Shown here: piece after piece, positions 38,492-47,786 of the stretch
How positions within the stretch are numbered: the first letter of the stretch is position 1
How the letters are laid out: each line of letters opens with the position of its first letter
NCBI RefSeq assembly: GCF_029635795.1
Contig: NZ_CP114280.1
Coordinates: forward strand, 1-64,000
Origin: Dickeya lacustris
GTDB lineage: Bacteria; Pseudomonadota; Gammaproteobacteria; Enterobacterales; Enterobacteriaceae
Direction of reading: 5' to 3'
DNA length: 64,000 nucleotides
The notes under the pieces: model-generated
Seen by the model: the letters and a program-made list of their open reading frames with translations, nothing else
Told to the model about the DNA's origin: nothing
The model's database searches: none
Translations under genes and position numbers: made by a program

Positions 38492-39775
38492 ATGCGTTAC
38501 TCTTCTGTGTTTATGGCTGTTGTCTGCGCACTGACGGCGGTACAGGCGCAAGCCGCTCCTTCGATTGACTCTCCGTTGCAGCAGGTACAGTTGCTGCAAA
38601 CCACCACCGAAGCCAGCAATAGCGCGCCGGTGATTGAAATGCAGCAAAAAGTGCAACAGCTGTTGCAAAAAGCGCTGCAAGGCAATGCGCCTAAACTGAC
38701 TCGCGCGGTGCTGGATAAAGCGCCGGATCAGGGGGAGCCGCAGGGGGATATGGCCTGGCTGAAGTCAACGGGCTATAGCTTTAATGCCAAAGATCAGCAA
38801 CAGGCCAGCGTAAAGCTGCTCGAAGGGTTCAAAACGCTGCCGGAGGCGGTGCTGAAGAAAAATCTGGCAACGGTTGAGCGCATTAACCTTGAGGCGACCT
38901 TGCCATTGCGCCAGAAGGCGCTGATTGATGCAGAAAATACCCGTTACCTTTACGCCCTGGCCGAAGCGCTGGGGCCGAAACTGGGCAAGGCGTTTTTGGA
39001 TGTCTACCAAAAAGGAGACATCGGTAAAGCGGCTGCGTTGATTAAGGCGACCAACGTCAGCACCTCGATGGCGAAAAACACCTTTGATTACCCGCGCCCG
39101 TTCCGCCAGAAAGGGAACAGTATTCATCTGGTGGCGGATACCGCCGTCGTGATGGACAATGCGCGCTACACCGCATCCGGTGGGTCGTTCCCCAGCGGCC
39201 ATACCAACGGCGGGTATAATGATGCGTTGTTGCTGGCGCAAATGCTGCCTGAGCGCTTCGTGCCGTTAATGGATCGCGCGGCGACCTATGGTTATTCCCG
39301 GCTGGTGCTGGGGGTGCATTATCCGCTGGATGTGATGGGCGGGCGCATGGCGGCACAGCGCAGTGTGGCGCATTTCCTCAATGACCCGAAATACCGCATG
39401 CTGTTTAATGAGGCCAAAGCCCAGTTGCGCGGCGCGCTGGAAAAAGCCTGCGGCACCACGCTTGCCGAGTGCGCCAAACCGCAAGGCAAGAATGACCCAT
39501 ACACTGACCCGGCCATGAAAGCGTTCTACCGCTATACCATGACCTATAACCTGCCGGTGGCGAAAGTTCACGCCGAACCGGTCAAGGTGCCGCAAGGGGC
39601 GGAAGTGTTACTGGAAGGCCCGTTGCCGCAATTAAGCGCCGCCCAGCGCCGCGCGTTGATGGCAAAAACCGCGATTGCCGACGGCTACCCGCTCTCGTCA
39701 GGTGGCACAGACGCTAACTTCTGGCAGCGCCTGAACCTGCATGATGCGGTGCTGGAGGGGAAAAAACGGCATTAA
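38492..39775 (+). CDS. Secreted PAP2-type acid phosphatase
   Basis: 427 aa, longer than class A acid phosphatases (about 250 aa). Signal peptide MRYSSVFMAVV...QAQAA. The three PAP2 motifs are seen as FDYPRPFRQKG, GSFPSGHTNG and SRLVLGVHYPLDV, holding the catalytic His pair. A broad-specificity periplasmic phosphomonoesterase is likely. A single CTGTCAT lies about 65 bases upstream, but its partner half-site is poor, so PhoB control is not claimed. Confidence 0.87.
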   Translation: MRYSSVFMAVVCALTAVQAQAAPSIDSPLQQVQLLQTTTEASNSAPVIEMQQKVQQLLQKALQGNAPKLTRAVLDKAPDQGEPQGDMAWLKSTGYSFNAKDQQQASVKLLEGFKTLPEAVLKKNLATVERINLEATLPLRQKALIDAENTRYLYALAEALGPKLGKAFLDVYQKGDIGKAAALIKATNVSTSMAKNTFDYPRPFRQKGNSIHLVADTAVVMDNARYTASGGSFPSGHTNGGYNDALLLAQMLPERFVPLMDRAATYGYSRLVLGVHYPLDVMGGRMAAQRSVAHFLNDPKYRMLFNEAKAQLRGALEKACGTTLAECAKPQGKNDPYTDPAMKAFYRYTMTYNLPVAKVHAEPVKVPQGAEVLLEGPLPQLSAAQRRALMAKTAIADGYPLSSGGTDANFWQRLNLHDAVLEGKKRH

Positions 39776-39806
39776 TTCTCAATGATGAAACACTGAAACA
39801 GTAAAA

Positions 39807-39834
39807 CAGGAGAGGCGCGGGCCTCTCCTGTCGT
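39807..39834. terminator. Bidirectional terminator between convergent genes
   Basis: CAGGAGAGGC, 4-base loop, GCCTCTCCTG: a perfect 10-bp stem. It is followed by TCGTTTTC on the plus strand and by TTTTAC on the minus strand. Confidence 0.7.
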
Positions 39835-39836
39835 TT

Positions 39837-41606
39837 TCAGCGCTTGATGCTGACGTTATCAAAACTAACGGCACCACCATGGTTGCCATGCGGGTGACTG
39901 CCCGAATGTGATGATAAGGTCAGGCCGACGTAGAGCGTATCTGGCATGTTTTGATTGATCTGCTTATTCAGCAGACTCCAGCTCACGCCATCGTATGACA
40001 CCTGCGAAATAAAGGCGTTGCCGTCACGGGTCAGGCGTAGCCAGAGCGGTTGACTGCCGTCGTCTGATTTGGCGAAGCGGCCTTTATTGCCGGTGGCGCT
40101 GCCATCGCGACTACGCCACTGTGACATGGCACCGGCTGAGGCGGTGTAACCGCTCAGGACATACGCGCTGTTGGCGCTCAGGGTGCTGCGCATCATGACG
40201 CCGGTTTTGGCATCCGGTGCGCTGTAGCGCAGGTCTATCAGGCGGGCGGTGAGGCTGCCGTCGCCTTTCAGCGTCTGGTAGACGAAGTAGGTGTTGTCTT
40301 CTGCGCTCCACATCTCACCATTTTGCGCTTCCAGCGTTAGCACGCCGTTCTCTTCATGGGTTGTGCCTGCGTGCGCCGGTTTGCCGATATCCTGTGTTTT
40401 CCAGGCCTCGTCTGGTGCCTGCGCGGGCGGCGTGGTGACACTGACCACATTGGAGTAGGCAGAATCACCGGCCTGATTGTAGGCTTTCACCCGGAATGCG
40501 TAGGTCGTAGCCGGGGTGAGCGTGCCAATCTCAATCGAGGTGCTGCCCGGTGGCAGCGATTCAGCGCTGGTATAGGCTTCGCCTGCGGCATAGGCTTTGG
40601 CTATTGTACCGTCAGCGCCTTCCTCAAAGTTGCCGCCATAGGAGTATTCGACAATCACCCCTCGTTCGTTATCCGAACAATTAAGCCAATCAAGTTGCAC
40701 CACGGAGCCTGAGAGAACGGCGGCACTGAGCGCATCGGGCGAGGCCGGAGGCTGCGTTTCACCGGTATAAGGGTCAAGCGAGATACCATTGCGCAGCCGC
40801 TGCGCGCTGGCGCGGTGGCGGGTATCGGCCAGTTGTTGATTGACCTCGGCTAGCGTCAGCGGCGTGACGGCCAGATTATAATCCACATCGCCTTCACGCT
40901 GGGTGAGTGTGACGGTGCCATCCAGATAGAAAATTTCATTGCGCCACAGCGTTGGCATCACCTCACCGTTGCCCGCAGGCTGGCCGACGGAAAACGGCAC
41001 CATCGGTTGTGCGGTGCTTATCTGAAGGCCTGCGTTCCAGACACCTGAGCGCCCGGGAATGCCGTCCAGCGGATAATCCGGCGCATAACGATCGGTGAGC
41101 GCTACCCGCTTCACCTGGCCCTGGGCGAGCGTCAGCAGCGGCGCATTGTCTGCCAGCAGCGTGCCGCCGTGGTTGTAGTAGGCAAAATCCCAGCGCAACA
41201 GAAAATAACCTTGCCCGGCGAGCGTCAAGTGCTCACCGGCATGCAATAACAGGTAATCGCCTTCCTGCGCGCGATGGATGGGCTCGACATACTTGTTGGC
41301 GAGGCCGTCATTCGTGCCAACCAGTGCCACGCCTGTCTGCGCCGGGCGCTGATACAGGCCATTGATTTTGGGGTAGGGCAAGTCCTGGTCAGCGGTATCA
41401 AAACGCTGTTGTGCCACGCCTGCTACCGATCCAGCGCAGGTTTTGGCGGCGGTTTCGTCTGCCTGAGCATGCAGCGCACACAGGCTAAACAGGGCGCTGG
41501 CCAGAAGCCGACATAGCCTGATGTGTGTGCGTGAAAAGCCGCGAGAGTAGCGATGAGCGCAAGAGAGCGGATTATCCAGACAGACTCTGTTAACGCGTGT
41601 GTTCAT
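39837..41606 (-). CDS. Secreted fibronectin-III and DUF1349-like beta-sandwich protein
   Basis: 589 aa. A long basic N-region then a signal segment (LLASALFSLCALHAQA) suggests export. Residues 50-280 are unassigned beta-rich sequence. A fibronectin type III domain (about 290-395) carries LNCSDNERGVIVEYS and YAFRVKAYNQAGDSAYSNVVSV. Residues 410-589 resemble DUF1349/LamG-like sandwiches (GVMMRSTL, WLRLTRDGN, FDNVSIKR). Such parts usually bind carbohydrate; no catalytic motif is seen. Confidence 0.75.
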   Translation of the reverse strand: MNTRVNRVCLDNPLSCAHRYSRGFSRTHIRLCRLLASALFSLCALHAQADETAAKTCAGSVAGVAQQRFDTADQDLPYPKINGLYQRPAQTGVALVGTNDGLANKYVEPIHRAQEGDYLLLHAGEHLTLAGQGYFLLRWDFAYYNHGGTLLADNAPLLTLAQGQVKRVALTDRYAPDYPLDGIPGRSGVWNAGLQISTAQPMVPFSVGQPAGNGEVMPTLWRNEIFYLDGTVTLTQREGDVDYNLAVTPLTLAEVNQQLADTRHRASAQRLRNGISLDPYTGETQPPASPDALSAAVLSGSVVQLDWLNCSDNERGVIVEYSYGGNFEEGADGTIAKAYAAGEAYTSAESLPPGSTSIEIGTLTPATTYAFRVKAYNQAGDSAYSNVVSVTTPPAQAPDEAWKTQDIGKPAHAGTTHEENGVLTLEAQNGEMWSAEDNTYFVYQTLKGDGSLTARLIDLRYSAPDAKTGVMMRSTLSANSAYVLSGYTASAGAMSQWRSRDGSATGNKGRFAKSDDGSQPLWLRLTRDGNAFISQVSYDGVSWSLLNKQINQNMPDTLYVGLTLSSHSGSHPHGNHGGAVSFDNVSIKR

Positions 41607-41750
41607 GGAGCGATATCCTGGCAGAATTTATAACTGACTGATTTAAAACACCATTAAAAATAGTGTGCCGATGGCTCCGGCAGCGTATAGCAAGTCATGA
41701 AAAATGCCAACCTGTCGTTGTAGGTAAGTGGTGCGTATTGCCAGTATTTC

Positions 41751-41787
41751 GGATATTGCAGGTATTGCAGGTATTGCAGGTATTGCA
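41751..41787. repeat. 9-bp tandem repeat GGTATTGCA
   Basis: A GGATATTGCA unit followed by three perfect GGTATTGCA units at 41761, 41770 and 41779. Confidence 0.9.
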
Positions 41788-41842
41788 GCGTCTAGGGTGT
41801 CTGGCTGTGGTAGCGGGTTGCCTTGGGGGGGCGCGTGGCGAG

Positions 41843-41869
41843 AAAAACGCCTGCCCGGTTAGGCAGGCG
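41843..41869 (-). terminator. Rho-independent terminator of glnHPQ
   Basis: On the minus strand CGCCTGCC, 6-base loop, GGCAGGCG, then TTTTT; 43 bases after the glnQ stop. Confidence 0.88.
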
Positions 41870-41911
41870 CTGATGATGGCGGCGGCCAGGTGGCCTCCGC
41901 CTTAACCGCGT

Positions 41912-42634
41912 TTAGGAGACGTGTTGCAAGAATTCGCGCAGGCGTTCACTCGGCGGGTTGCTGATAAGCGCATCCGGGTGGCCATCTTCGGCGATGCGGC
42001 CCTTATCAATAAAAATCAGCCGTGAGGCCACTTTCTGCGCAAAACCGACTTCGTGCGTCACGATGACCATGGTCATACCTTCTTCGGCCAGGTCTTTCAT
42101 CACCGTGAGCACCTCGTGGCGCAACTCTGGGTCAAGTGCGGAGGTCGGCTCGTCAAACAGCATCAATTTGGGTTTGACGGCCAGCGCACGGGCGATGGCG
42201 ACACGCTGCTGCTGCCCGCCGGAGAGTTCTGACGGGTAGTGGTGGGCGCGTTCTGCCAGACCCACTTTTCCCAACAGCTCACGAGCCAGCTTCTCGGCAT
42301 CGGCTTTGCTGGCGCCGCGTACCCGAATCGGGCCAAAGGCCACGTTTTCCAGCGCCGTCAGGTGTGGGAACAGGTAGAACTGCTGAAATACCATGCCCGC
42401 TTCCTGACGAATCAGGCGTTCATCGACTTTCGGATCATTGACTTTCAGACCATCCACCACCAGCTCGCCGCTGGTAATCTCTTCGAGCTTATTGATGCAA
42501 CGCAGCAAGGTGGATTTGCCTGAACCCGACGGCCCGATTATCACCACCACTTCGCCTTGCTGAATCTGTAGGTTGATATCATGCAAGACTTGCGTTTGGC
42601 CGTAGTGTTTCGATACGTTTTTAAATTCAATCAT
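41912..42634 (-). CDS. glnQ: Glutamine ABC transporter ATPase GlnQ
   Basis: 240 aa, family length. Walker [10 protein letters not shown], signature [15 protein letters not shown], Walker [16 protein letters not shown]-loop VTHEVGFA. It energises uptake of glutamine through GlnP. ATG overlaps the glnP stop by 4 bases. Last gene of glnHPQ. Confidence 0.97.
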   Translation of the reverse strand: MIEFKNVSKHYGQTQVLHDINLQIQQGEVVVIIGPSGSGKSTLLRCINKLEEITSGELVVDGLKVNDPKVDERLIRQEAGMVFQQFYLFPHLTALENVAFGPIRVRGASKADAEKLARELLGKVGLAERAHHYPSELSGGQQQRVAIARALAVKPKLMLFDEPTSALDPELRHEVLTVMKDLAEEGMTMVIVTHEVGFAQKVASRLIFIDKGRIAEDGHPDALISNPPSERLREFLQHVS

Positions 42635-43290
42635 ATAATCTTAAGTCTTCTTTCCAGCCAGCGTAAAACGGCACTCAGCACCAGCGTTATCACCAGATAG
42701 ATAACGGCCACCGCACTCCAGATTTCCAGCGCGCGAAAGTTACCGGCGATGATTTCCTGGCCCTGACGCGTCAGCTCGGCCACGCCAATAACGATAAACA
42801 GCGAGGTATCTTTAATGCTGATAATCCACTGGTTGCCAAGCGGAGGCAGCATGCGGCGCAGCGCCAGCGGCGCAATCACATGGCGCAGCGTATCGCGGCG
42901 TGACAGCCCCAGCGCTAACCCGGCTTCCGTAAAACCCTTGTGGATAGAGAGGACGGAGCCGCGCGTGATTTCTGCGATATACGCGCCGGAGTTGATCATT
43001 ATAGTGACCACGGCGGCACTAAATGGGTCGATGCGTATCGAGGTAAACAGCATCGGCAGCGCAAAATAGATAAACATCACCTGCACGACGATGGGCGTGC
43101 CGCGAATAATTTCAATGAATACCAGCGCAAGCCGGTTCGACAATCCGCCGCCGTAAACGCGTGCGAACCCGGCGAGAACGCCAATTACCAAACCACCGAG
43201 CAACCCCAGCACCGAAATCAGCAGGGTCATTTTTGCCCCTTCCAACAATAACGGAACGGACGGCCAGATGGCACTCCAGTCAAACTGCAT
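42631..43290 (-). CDS. glnP: Glutamine ABC transporter permease GlnP
   Basis: 219 aa from ATG 43290 ([11 protein letters not shown] as in E. coli; GGAG upstream). Five hydrophobic spans and the EAA loop ([25 protein letters not shown] region) that docks on GlnQ. Inner-membrane homodimer pore. Confidence 0.97.
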   Translation of the reverse strand: MQFDWSAIWPSVPLLLEGAKMTLLISVLGLLGGLVIGVLAGFARVYGGGLSNRLALVFIEIIRGTPIVVQVMFIYFALPMLFTSIRIDPFSAAVVTIMINSGAYIAEITRGSVLSIHKGFTEAGLALGLSRRDTLRHVIAPLALRRMLPPLGNQWIISIKDTSLFIVIGVAELTRQGQEIIAGNFRALEIWSAVAVIYLVITLVLSAVLRWLERRLKII

Positions 43291-43372
43291 GAATATTCTC
43301 CAGCAAGCAATAACGCCGCCAATAACGTGGCGGCGCACGGTTCACCCGGCGACGCCACGGCGGTTTAGTCTG

Positions 43373-44119
43373 TTATTTCGGCTCTGTACCGAACCATTTT
43401 TTGTAGATGGCTGCGTAAGTGCCGTTGTCACGCAGGGTTTTCAGTGCGCCATTCACCTTATTACGCAGCTCATCGCTGCCTTTCGGGAAAGCGACGCCGT
43501 ACTGCTGGGCTTTGATGGAGTCGCCGACGGCTTTAAATTTACCGTTACCCGCCGTTTTGATGAAATAAAGGATGTTTGGCGTATCGTGCAGCACCGCATC
43601 AGCACGGCCAGTACCCAGCTCCAGATAGGCATTGTCGATATTCGGGAACTGGCGCAGTTCTTTGGATTTGATGTTGGCCTTGGCATAGTCTACCGAACCG
43701 GTGCCGCTTTTCACTGCCACCACTTTACCCGCCAGGCTTTGTTCGCCAGTGATGTCTTTATTGTCGGCCTGCACCATGACCAGCAAGCCGCTATTGTAGT
43801 AACCGTCAGAGAAATCGATTGCGCGTTTACGCTCTTCAGTGATGGTGATCCCTGCCAGCGCCAGATCGATGTTGCGCGTCTGCAATGCCGGGATGATACC
43901 GCTGAAATCCATCGGTTTTAGTGTGTAGGTGAGGTTGAGTTCTTTGGCGATAGCGTCCCACAGGTCGATATCAAAGCCGACGTACTTGTCACCTTGTTTA
44001 AATTCAAACGGCACGAAGGCAGTATCTGTCGCCACAATCAGCGATTTTTCCGCCGCCTGACCCGACAGGCTAAAGGCCAGCGCCAGTGCGGCCAGTGAAG
44101 CTTTAAACAACGATTTCAT
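43373..44119 (-). CDS. glnH: Glutamine-binding protein GlnH
   Basis: 248 aa from ATG 44119: signal peptide [20 protein letters not shown], then [18 protein letters not shown] and [17 protein letters not shown], the ligand-binding signature of amino-acid SBPs. Periplasmic receptor for the GlnPQ importer. In E. coli the operon is nitrogen-regulated from a sigma-54 promoter; I could not identify one here. Confidence 0.97.
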   Translation of the reverse strand: MKSLFKASLAALALAFSLSGQAAEKSLIVATDTAFVPFEFKQGDKYVGFDIDLWDAIAKELNLTYTLKPMDFSGIIPALQTRNIDLALAGITITEERKRAIDFSDGYYNSGLLVMVQADNKDITGEQSLAGKVVAVKSGTGSVDYAKANIKSKELRQFPNIDNAYLELGTGRADAVLHDTPNILYFIKTAGNGKFKAVGDSIKAQQYGVAFPKGSDELRNKVNGALKTLRDNGTYAAIYKKWFGTEPK

Positions 44120-44620
44120 CAAAACGTCCTTCCTCGTGTTAGTGGTTATGATCGCTACGTGTCGCCCACCTTCTGACTGCCTGCGCATGCTGAATGCGCT
44201 GTCGCTGCCTGATAGTGTCGCGCTGGGCAACCCCCGGCATAACGTGCGTGATAGTGAACCGCCATATCAGCGCGGTGGGGAAACGAAACAGGGGGAATTG
44301 TTGCCAGAACAGGACGGCAAACCTGTTATTTTTGTCTGCATCCATCACAAACGCCTATGGAATGCGTTGCTATCAATAACTGAATTGTGCATGGGACACA
44401 ACCGTTGATTACATTTCGGCGGCAATATTGCTGACAAGCGCTAACTTTTTGTACGTTTCGTGCTGATTGTATAAACGCAATGAATATTAATGCGTTTATT
44501 TTGCATAAAATAAAAGCCAGCTACAGAGGACGGCCTGAGGTGAAATACGGCGGCTGGGGGCGAGTGCGATGACCGGCGATATACCCGCCGGTCAGAAATG
44601 ACAACTTATTCGAAATGCGC
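44120..44620. other. Intergenic region between dps and glnH, with AT-rich palindromes
   Basis: No gene is supported. Inverted repeats: ATAAACGCA/TGCGTTTAT at 44471-44499 and TTTATTTT-GCAT-AAAATAAA at 44495-44514, plus a dps-proximal hairpin at 44571-44593. The palindromes may be operator sites for glnH. Confidence 0.5.
44571..44593 (-). terminator. Hairpin downstream of dps
   Basis: GACCGGCG, 7-base loop, CGCCGGTC: a perfect 8-bp stem 28 bases after the dps stop, without a T-run. Confidence 0.4.
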
Positions 44621-44634
44621 TTATTCGAAATGCG
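44605..44634 (-). repeat. Perfect 15-bp tandem duplication over the dps stop codon
   Basis: CTTATTCGAAATGCG occurs twice in a row on the plus strand. On the coding strand this repeats the codons for AHFE plus the stop TAA, so the duplicated unit sits entirely after the true stop. Confidence 0.95.
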
Positions 44635-45124
44635 CTTCAAGGAACCACAGATATTGATCCAGGTCGCGCGAGGCGGCGGTCAGTATGTCAGCCGTATCTT
44701 CATCCTGTGCCTGTGCGATAGCTTTACGCACATGGTTGGCGACCACGGCGTAACGATCGGCCAGCGCATGCAGGTGATCGGCGATGCGGTGGATATCAAG
44801 CGGGTAGGGCTTGAGAGAGGTTTGACCGTTGACGACCTGAATCGTGGCGCTGGCAACGCCGCCTAATTGAACCACCCGCTCGGCAAAGGTGTCGAGGTGA
44901 GCAATAAGCGAGGTGCGGAAGGTATCGAGCATCTCATGAATGGCAATAAAATTGGCTCCGCGCAAGTTCCAGTGTGCCTGTTTTGTTATCAGCGACAGGT
45001 CGGTAAAGTCCACTACTAATTGGTTGAGCAGAGTAATGGTTGCGATCTTAACGCTATCGTCCAGATCGTTACGGGTGAAAATAAGCTCTTGTGACGCCGT
45101 TTTTACCAGTTTTGCTGTACGCAT
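44621..45124 (-). CDS. dps: DNA-protecting ferritin-like protein Dps
   Basis: 167 aa from ATG 45124 ([11 protein letters not shown]), the E. coli length. Ferroxidase ligands H and D in KQAHWNLRG and [10 protein letters not shown]; four-helix bundle. Forms a dodecamer that oxidises and stores iron with H2O2 and condenses DNA in stationary phase. Lysines of the N-terminal tail bind DNA. The C-terminus ends at the first unit of a duplicated 15-mer. Confidence 0.97.
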   Translation of the reverse strand: MRTAKLVKTASQELIFTRNDLDDSVKIATITLLNQLVVDFTDLSLITKQAHWNLRGANFIAIHEMLDTFRTSLIAHLDTFAERVVQLGGVASATIQVVNGQTSLKPYPLDIHRIADHLHALADRYAVVANHVRKAIAQAQDEDTADILTAASRDLDQYLWFLEAHFE

Positions 45125-45376
45125 ACTTTTATCCTCGCTATTGCATTGACCCTGTGTTCGTCTGTTTAGCGCGCGTTTTTCCGGTGACGGTATTACCTGA
45201 TAGCGCAAATGATGACAAATACACGGGTATCACTTCATGAATGACTGGCTATCGCGGTGGCGGTAGCGTTTTTTAGTTGCGTTCAGTATAACCGCAGCCC
45301 TTCATGCTGGCTGTTCAGTTCGGTCTATATCAGAGATAGCCTGAAGCCTGTGTCATGCATAGCGATGGATGGCGAG

Positions 45377-46255
45377 TTAACCGGCTGGCGTCGGTTTTTG
45401 TTTCACTGTTAACGTGGTGCCAAGTGAAGCGGCAATGATGCATGCCAGCGCCAGCCATTGTAGTGCAGAGAGTTGCTCATGCAGAAAAGCAATACCGGAT
45501 AGTGCTGCGATAGCGGGTTCGAGACTCATCAAGGTACTGAAGGTTCGTGCGGGCAAGCGAGTGAGCGCCAGCATTTCCAGCGAATACGGTAATGCCGTAG
45601 ACAACAGTGCAACAGCAATGCCAATCGGCAACACATCGAACGACAGCAGTACCCGGATGTCTGAAAACATCAGACCAAGCGGACAATACACCACCGCTGC
45701 TATCAATGAACCGAGTGCAACCGTGCCCGCGCCGTGGCTGGCCCCCGCTTTTTGCCCAAAAAGGATATACCCAGACCAGCAAACCCCCGCGCCCACCGCG
45801 CAAGCGACGCCGACAAGGTCGAGATTGTCGGCGTGCTGTCCAAGGGGTAAGAGCAGCCAGAGCCCGGTTGCCGCCAATGCTATCCAGACGAAATCCAGCA
45901 CCCGTCGTGATGAGAGCATGGCAACGGCCAGTGGGCCGGTGAACTCCAGTGCGACGGCAATCCCTAATGGCACGGTACGCAGTGCCAGATAAAACAGATA
46001 ATTCATGCCGCCAAGCGTGATGCCATAGACAAACAGCGCCAAACGCCCTGACCCCAGATGACGTCGCCAGGGCTTAAAGATCAGCAGCAAAATCAGCGTA
46101 CCGATAGCCAACCGCAGCGCCGTCATACCGGATGCGCCAGTCAAGGGAAACACGGTTTTCGCCAGTGCTGCGCCAGACTGGATAGAGAGCATGGCGACAA
46201 CAATCAATAATACTGGCAGTAATACAGTGTTTTTAAATGAGGCAAGCAAGGTCAT
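45377..46255 (-). CDS. rhtA: Threonine/homoserine exporter RhtA
   Basis: 292 aa from ATG 46255 (a TTG start at 46300 is possible but weaker). About ten membrane helices in two EamA repeats; LGTLILLLIFKPWRR, VPLGIAVALEFTGPLAVA and STALPYSLEMLALTRLPARTFSTLMSLEPA-type stretches closely follow E. coli RhtA. Exports threonine and homoserine. Positioned between dps and ompX as in E. coli. Confidence 0.95.
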   Translation of the reverse strand: MTLLASFKNTVLLPVLLIVVAMLSIQSGAALAKTVFPLTGASGMTALRLAIGTLILLLIFKPWRRHLGSGRLALFVYGITLGGMNYLFYLALRTVPLGIAVALEFTGPLAVAMLSSRRVLDFVWIALAATGLWLLLPLGQHADNLDLVGVACAVGAGVCWSGYILFGQKAGASHGAGTVALGSLIAAVVYCPLGLMFSDIRVLLSFDVLPIGIAVALLSTALPYSLEMLALTRLPARTFSTLMSLEPAIAALSGIAFLHEQLSALQWLALACIIAASLGTTLTVKQKPTPAG

Positions 46256-46626
46256 GAGCAGGGTCTTAAATTTCAGGCCGCGATTGAAGACATCAGGCAA
46301 TAAATGAACAAATAATTAATGGGTAGTTTACTCTTATTGACTTTAATTTACGCTCTATTTGGCGATCTTTTTTTTGATATAAATTCAGCCTGAAAAATAG
46401 TCAAAACATTAAGAAAAATCTGTATCATGCGTGACTATTCTGCTATTTTTTTTACTGTTTTTTGAACTTTATTTTTATTTAAAAATCATTTATTTATGTC
46501 TTTTTTGAAATATAATCTTACATGTTTTCCATAATTGAAAAATAATAACCAGGCAGCATTAGCCCTAATTTTTTGTTATATTTGGCTCGCTTTAATTTTC
46601 CTTCGTAAGATAATTCGAGGCATATT
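46256..46626. other. AT-rich promoter region of ompX and rhtA
   Basis: No gene. Very AT-rich 371 bases between divergent genes. A possible ompX -10 TATATT lies at about 46576. Small regulatory RNA genes are possible but nothing specific is recognised. Confidence 0.4.
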
Positions 46627-47142
46627 ATGAAAAAAATTGCGTGTCTTTCTGCTTTAGCATGTGTTCTGGCTATCAGCGCAGGTAGTGCTGTTGCTGGTGA
46701 TAGCACCGTTTCTCTTGGTTATGCTCAGGGCGATGCTCAGGGCGCTAAAAACAAGCTGCCTGGCTTTAACCTGAAATACCGTTATGAATTCGACAACAGC
46801 CAACTGGGTGTGGTCGGTTCCTTTACCTACCTGCAAGACAGCGAAACCGTTGACAACGTTTACAGCAAAACCCAGTACTACGGTTTCAGCGCTGGCCCGT
46901 CTTTCCGTTTTAACGACTGGGCAAGCATCTACGGCGTGGTGGGCGTGAGCGCAGGTAAATTTACCGCTAACGAAACTAACGGCTCTGCTAACGAAAGCGT
47001 GAGCGATGCTGGTTTTGTTTACGGTGCCGGCCTGCAGTTCAACCCGGTTCAGAACGTTGCCTTTGATGTTGGTTACGAGCAGAGCCGTATCCGCAGCGTT
47101 GACGTTGGCAGCTGGAACGTTGGCGTTGGCTACCGCTTCTAA
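46627..47142 (+). CDS. ompX: Outer-membrane protein OmpX
   Basis: 171 aa. Signal peptide of 23 residues (MKKIACLSALA...AVA), then an eight-strand beta barrel (GDSTVSLGYAQG, YRYEF, SFTYL, YYGFSAGPSFRF, GVGYRF) ending in the Phe required by the BAM machinery. A small barrel linked to adhesion and envelope stress. Its own terminator follows. Confidence 0.97.
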   Translation: MKKIACLSALACVLAISAGSAVAGDSTVSLGYAQGDAQGAKNKLPGFNLKYRYEFDNSQLGVVGSFTYLQDSETVDNVYSKTQYYGFSAGPSFRFNDWASIYGVVGVSAGKFTANETNGSANESVSDAGFVYGAGLQFNPVQNVAFDVGYEQSRIRSVDVGSWNVGVGYRF

Positions 47143-47170
47143 TTGCGCGTGTTGACGTTTTGACGTTGTA

Positions 47171-47196
47171 AAAATCCGCCTTCGGGCGGATTTTTT
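47171..47196. terminator. Bidirectional terminator between ompX and the MarR gene
   Basis: AAAATCCGCC, TTCG loop, GGCGGATTTT then T-run: a textbook ultra-stable tetraloop terminator that works in both directions. The MarR gene's stop codon overlaps its T-tract. Confidence 0.92.
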
Positions 47197-47692
47197 ATGC
47201 CGCAGGCAAACCTGTCAGTAATTTCTTCAGTAACTCATTAAGCTGTTGTTGCTCATTGAGACTCAGTGCAGACAGCAACTGGCGCTCATTGTCGATATGG
47301 ACGTTGAGTAATTGATTAATAAGTGTTATCCCATCAGGCGTCAATACCACCAGCGCACTGCGTCTGTCTTGTGGATTTGGCTGTCGTAATACCAGTTGCG
47401 CCTGTTCCAGCCGGTCGATGCGGTTAGTCATACCGCCTGAGGACATCATCAAGGCTTCATAAAGTTGTGTCGGGGTCAGTGCATAAGGGTTGCCGCTGCG
47501 ATACAGCGTCGCCAGCACATCAAACTCCCCAGGACGCAAATAAAAACGGGCAAACAACGGGTTGAGATGATCCCGCTCAAGCCTCATGGCCGCCTCAAGC
47601 AGCCGCCCGATAACCTGCATGGTAAAAGCGTCTATATCCGGTCGTTCACGCTGCCATTGCGTGTAAGCTTCATCGGCACGGTCTGTAGTCAT
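47195..47692 (-). CDS. MarR-family transcriptional regulator
   Basis: 165 aa from ATG 47692. Winged-helix core: RPGEFDVLATLYRSG, LTPTQLYEALMMSSGGMTNRIDRLE, then the wing with DRRSALVVLTPDG. Helices at both ends form the dimer. Divergent from an MFS transporter, 94 bases apart, which it probably represses in a ligand-dependent way. Confidence 0.92.
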   Translation of the reverse strand: MTTDRADEAYTQWQRERPDIDAFTMQVIGRLLEAAMRLERDHLNPLFARFYLRPGEFDVLATLYRSGNPYALTPTQLYEALMMSSGGMTNRIDRLEQAQLVLRQPNPQDRRSALVVLTPDGITLINQLLNVHIDNERQLLSALSLNEQQQLNELLKKLLTGLPAA

Positions 47693-47786
47693 CAATATTT
47701 ATCTTGACGTTAAGATTCTTTTGGTGAAGATATTCTACGATCAGGCCATGTCGTCAAACAAGCCGTTAAGGCTGATAAGGAGCGCT

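Larger units (their letters stand above)
41607..41911. other. Intergenic region with 9-bp repeats and the glnQ terminator
   Basis: No gene. It contains four tandem units at 41751-41787 and the glnHPQ terminator at 41843-41869. Confidence 0.6.

Noticed and set aside
44120..44560. Sigma-54 promoter for glnHPQ
   Set aside because: No acceptable TGGCAC-N5-TTGCA match was seen.
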